Assembly: GCA_002313795.1 (NCBI GenBank)
Contig: DCCL01000279.1
Coordinates: 6,374 to 11,577 of the forward strand
Length of the DNA stretch: 5,204 bases
Direction of reading: 5' to 3'
Source: Faecalibacterium prausnitzii
GTDB taxonomy: Bacteria; Bacillota; Clostridia; Oscillospirales; Ruminococcaceae
A program made the position numbers and the translations under genes. Shown piece after piece: positions 4,260 through 5,204 of this stretch (the stretch's first letter is position 1; the number at the start of each line of letters is the position of its first letter). Below the pieces are notes generated by a model. The model was not told where the DNA came from, did not search any database, and was given only the letters and a program-made list of their open reading frames with translations.

Positions 4260-5204
4260 TTACTGCACGCCGGTCAGCTCGGCCAGCTTGTGGTAGATCT
4301 CGGTGTTGTCGAACACGCCCCGGAACTTCTCGGCACCGGCACCCAGTGCATAGATGTTGACGGAGGCACCGGTGTGGGCGTAGGTGGTGTGGTCCATGCC
4401 GGACTTGTGGTTGATGGTGTGGCAGACAGCCATGCTGAAGGGGATGTAGGTGCCGTACAGCTCATAATCCTGCTGGCTCATTTCCTTCTGTGAAGAAGCG
4501 CCCACGGACAGCGTGCGCTCGTAGGCCCTGCGCAGGTTTTCCACCTCGTAGTCGGTCAGCAGCAGTTTGCCTGCGCTGGCGGCATCCGGGTCGGTGGGCA
4601 GGGTCAGGCCAAAGTTTGCCTTGACGTCTGCCATGGCGGTCTCGAAGGGCGTCTTGTTGGCGATGTAATTTTCCACATAGGTGGAATCGAACTTGGCGTA
4701 GGACATCTTCTGGTGGGTCAGGTTGGTGAGGAAGGTGTCATAGTTGGTGGTCTTGTAACCGATGGCCATGCCGCCGGTCTCGTGGTCGGCGGTGACAAGG
4801 ATGAGGGTGTCGTTGGGATGGGCGTTGTAGAAGTCCACCGCAGCCTGAACCGCATTGCTCATCTCCAGCACATCGTGGATGGAGGCCGCTGCATCGTTGG
4901 CGTGGCAGGCCCAGTCGATCTTGCCGGACTCGGTCATCAGGAAGAAGCCCTTTTTGTTGTCCAGCAGCTCAATGCCCTTCTTGACATAGTCGGTCAGCTG
5001 CCATTCCCCTGCGGCAGCATCCATGGCGTAGTTCATGGCCTTGCCGTCGGCCAGAGTCTCGGCGATGATAAGGGTCTTGCCTGCGCCTGCTTTCAGAGCC
5101 GCGGCGTCGGCCTGACGGGTGACGACGTTGTAGCCATTCTGGGCGGCGATCTCATGGTTGTTGGGGCCGGTGCCGTCGCCGTTCACCTTCTGGAACTCGC
5201 CGCC
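4260..5204 (-). CDS. Alkaline phosphatase, PhoA type (partial, N-terminus outside window)
   Basis: C-terminal part of a metal-dependent phosphomonoesterase that releases phosphate from organic esters, normally exported and surface-bound or secreted. The frame is open to the right edge (visible start GGEFQKVNGDG), so the GTG at 5186 is internal; 314 residues are visible, and the catalytic serine and signal peptide lie outside. Metal ligands of the PhoA fold are present: ESGKIDWACH with the Mg-binding E (codon 4931-4929) and zinc ligands D (4916-4914) and H (4904-4902); VTADHETGG with D and H (4787-4782); and HTG with H (4376-4374), aligned with D327, H331, D369, H370 and H412 of E. coli PhoA. 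The C-terminus (HTGASVNIYALG ... ELTGVQ) matches the family end, so this end is complete, stop TAA at 4262-4260. The visible GG at the edge may be the tail of the family's glycine-rich motif. It is transcribed convergently to the sigma operon and shares its terminator. The identification is secure; phosphate regulation cannot be judged because the promoter is outside. Confidence 0.94.
   Translation of the reverse strand, partial: GGEFQKVNGDGTGPNNHEIAAQNGYNVVTRQADAAALKAGAGKTLIIAETLADGKAMNYAMDAAAGEWQLTDYVKKGIELLDNKKGFFLMTESGKIDWACHANDAAASIHDVLEMSNAVQAAVDFYNAHPNDTLILVTADHETGGMAIGYKTTNYDTFLTNLTHQKMSYAKFDSTYVENYIANKTPFETAMADVKANFGLTLPTDPDAASAGKLLLTDYEVENLRRAYERTLSVGASSQKEMSQQDYELYGTYIPFSMAVCHTINHKSGMDHTTYAHTGASVNIYALGAGAEKFRGVFDNTEIYHKLAELTGVQ

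Overview
The window looks like chromosomal DNA from a GC-rich, low-oxygen Firmicute of the Faecalibacterium / Subdoligranulum / Gemmiger type (Oscillospiraceae). The reasons are strong AAGGAGG-type ribosome binding sites, high GC with G/C-rich third codon positions, half-length paired chromate-transporter genes, a Gram-positive style sigma / anti-sigma / small membrane protein operon, and short intergenic gaps closed by strong hairpin terminators. The genus is an inference from style, not a demonstrated match. No mobile element, CRISPR array, tRNA or rRNA is visible.

Layout. (1) Bases 1-954, + strand: a pair of overlapping half-size chromate transporter (ChrA family) genes. The first is cut by the left window edge. 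The second carries an in-frame TGA at 763-765 that splits an otherwise continuous reading frame, so it is probably a pseudogene or the site of a base error. (2) Bases 955-1062: two back-to-back inverted repeats, the second a strong terminator whose T-rich tail runs into the 3' end of the convergent gene. (3) Bases 1060-2037, - strand: a complete bifunctional biotin-protein ligase / repressor (BirA). (4) Bases 2038-2183: an AT-rich divergent control region with a likely birA promoter and a hairpin in front of the sigma gene. (5) Bases 2184-4187, + strand: a tight four-gene operon of ECF-type sigma factor, zinc-finger membrane anti-sigma factor, TM2-like multi-pass membrane protein, and small three-helix membrane protein resembling the LiaF/DUF5668 transmembrane region. 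(6) Bases 4196-4243: a strong, probably bidirectional terminator. (7) Bases 4260-5204, - strand: the C-terminal two thirds or so of a PhoA-type alkaline phosphatase, cut by the right window edge.

How it fits together. The central operon reads as a self-contained envelope-sensing unit. The anti-sigma factor should hold the sigma factor at the membrane until a signal releases it, and the two downstream membrane proteins are candidates for sensing or envelope-protection roles. The flanking genes (chromate/anion transport, biotin ligase, phosphatase) are transcribed separately and look like ordinary housekeeping or accessory genes. The two observations most worth checking are the stop codon inside the second chr gene and the coupled four-gene sigma operon with two uncharacterised membrane partners.
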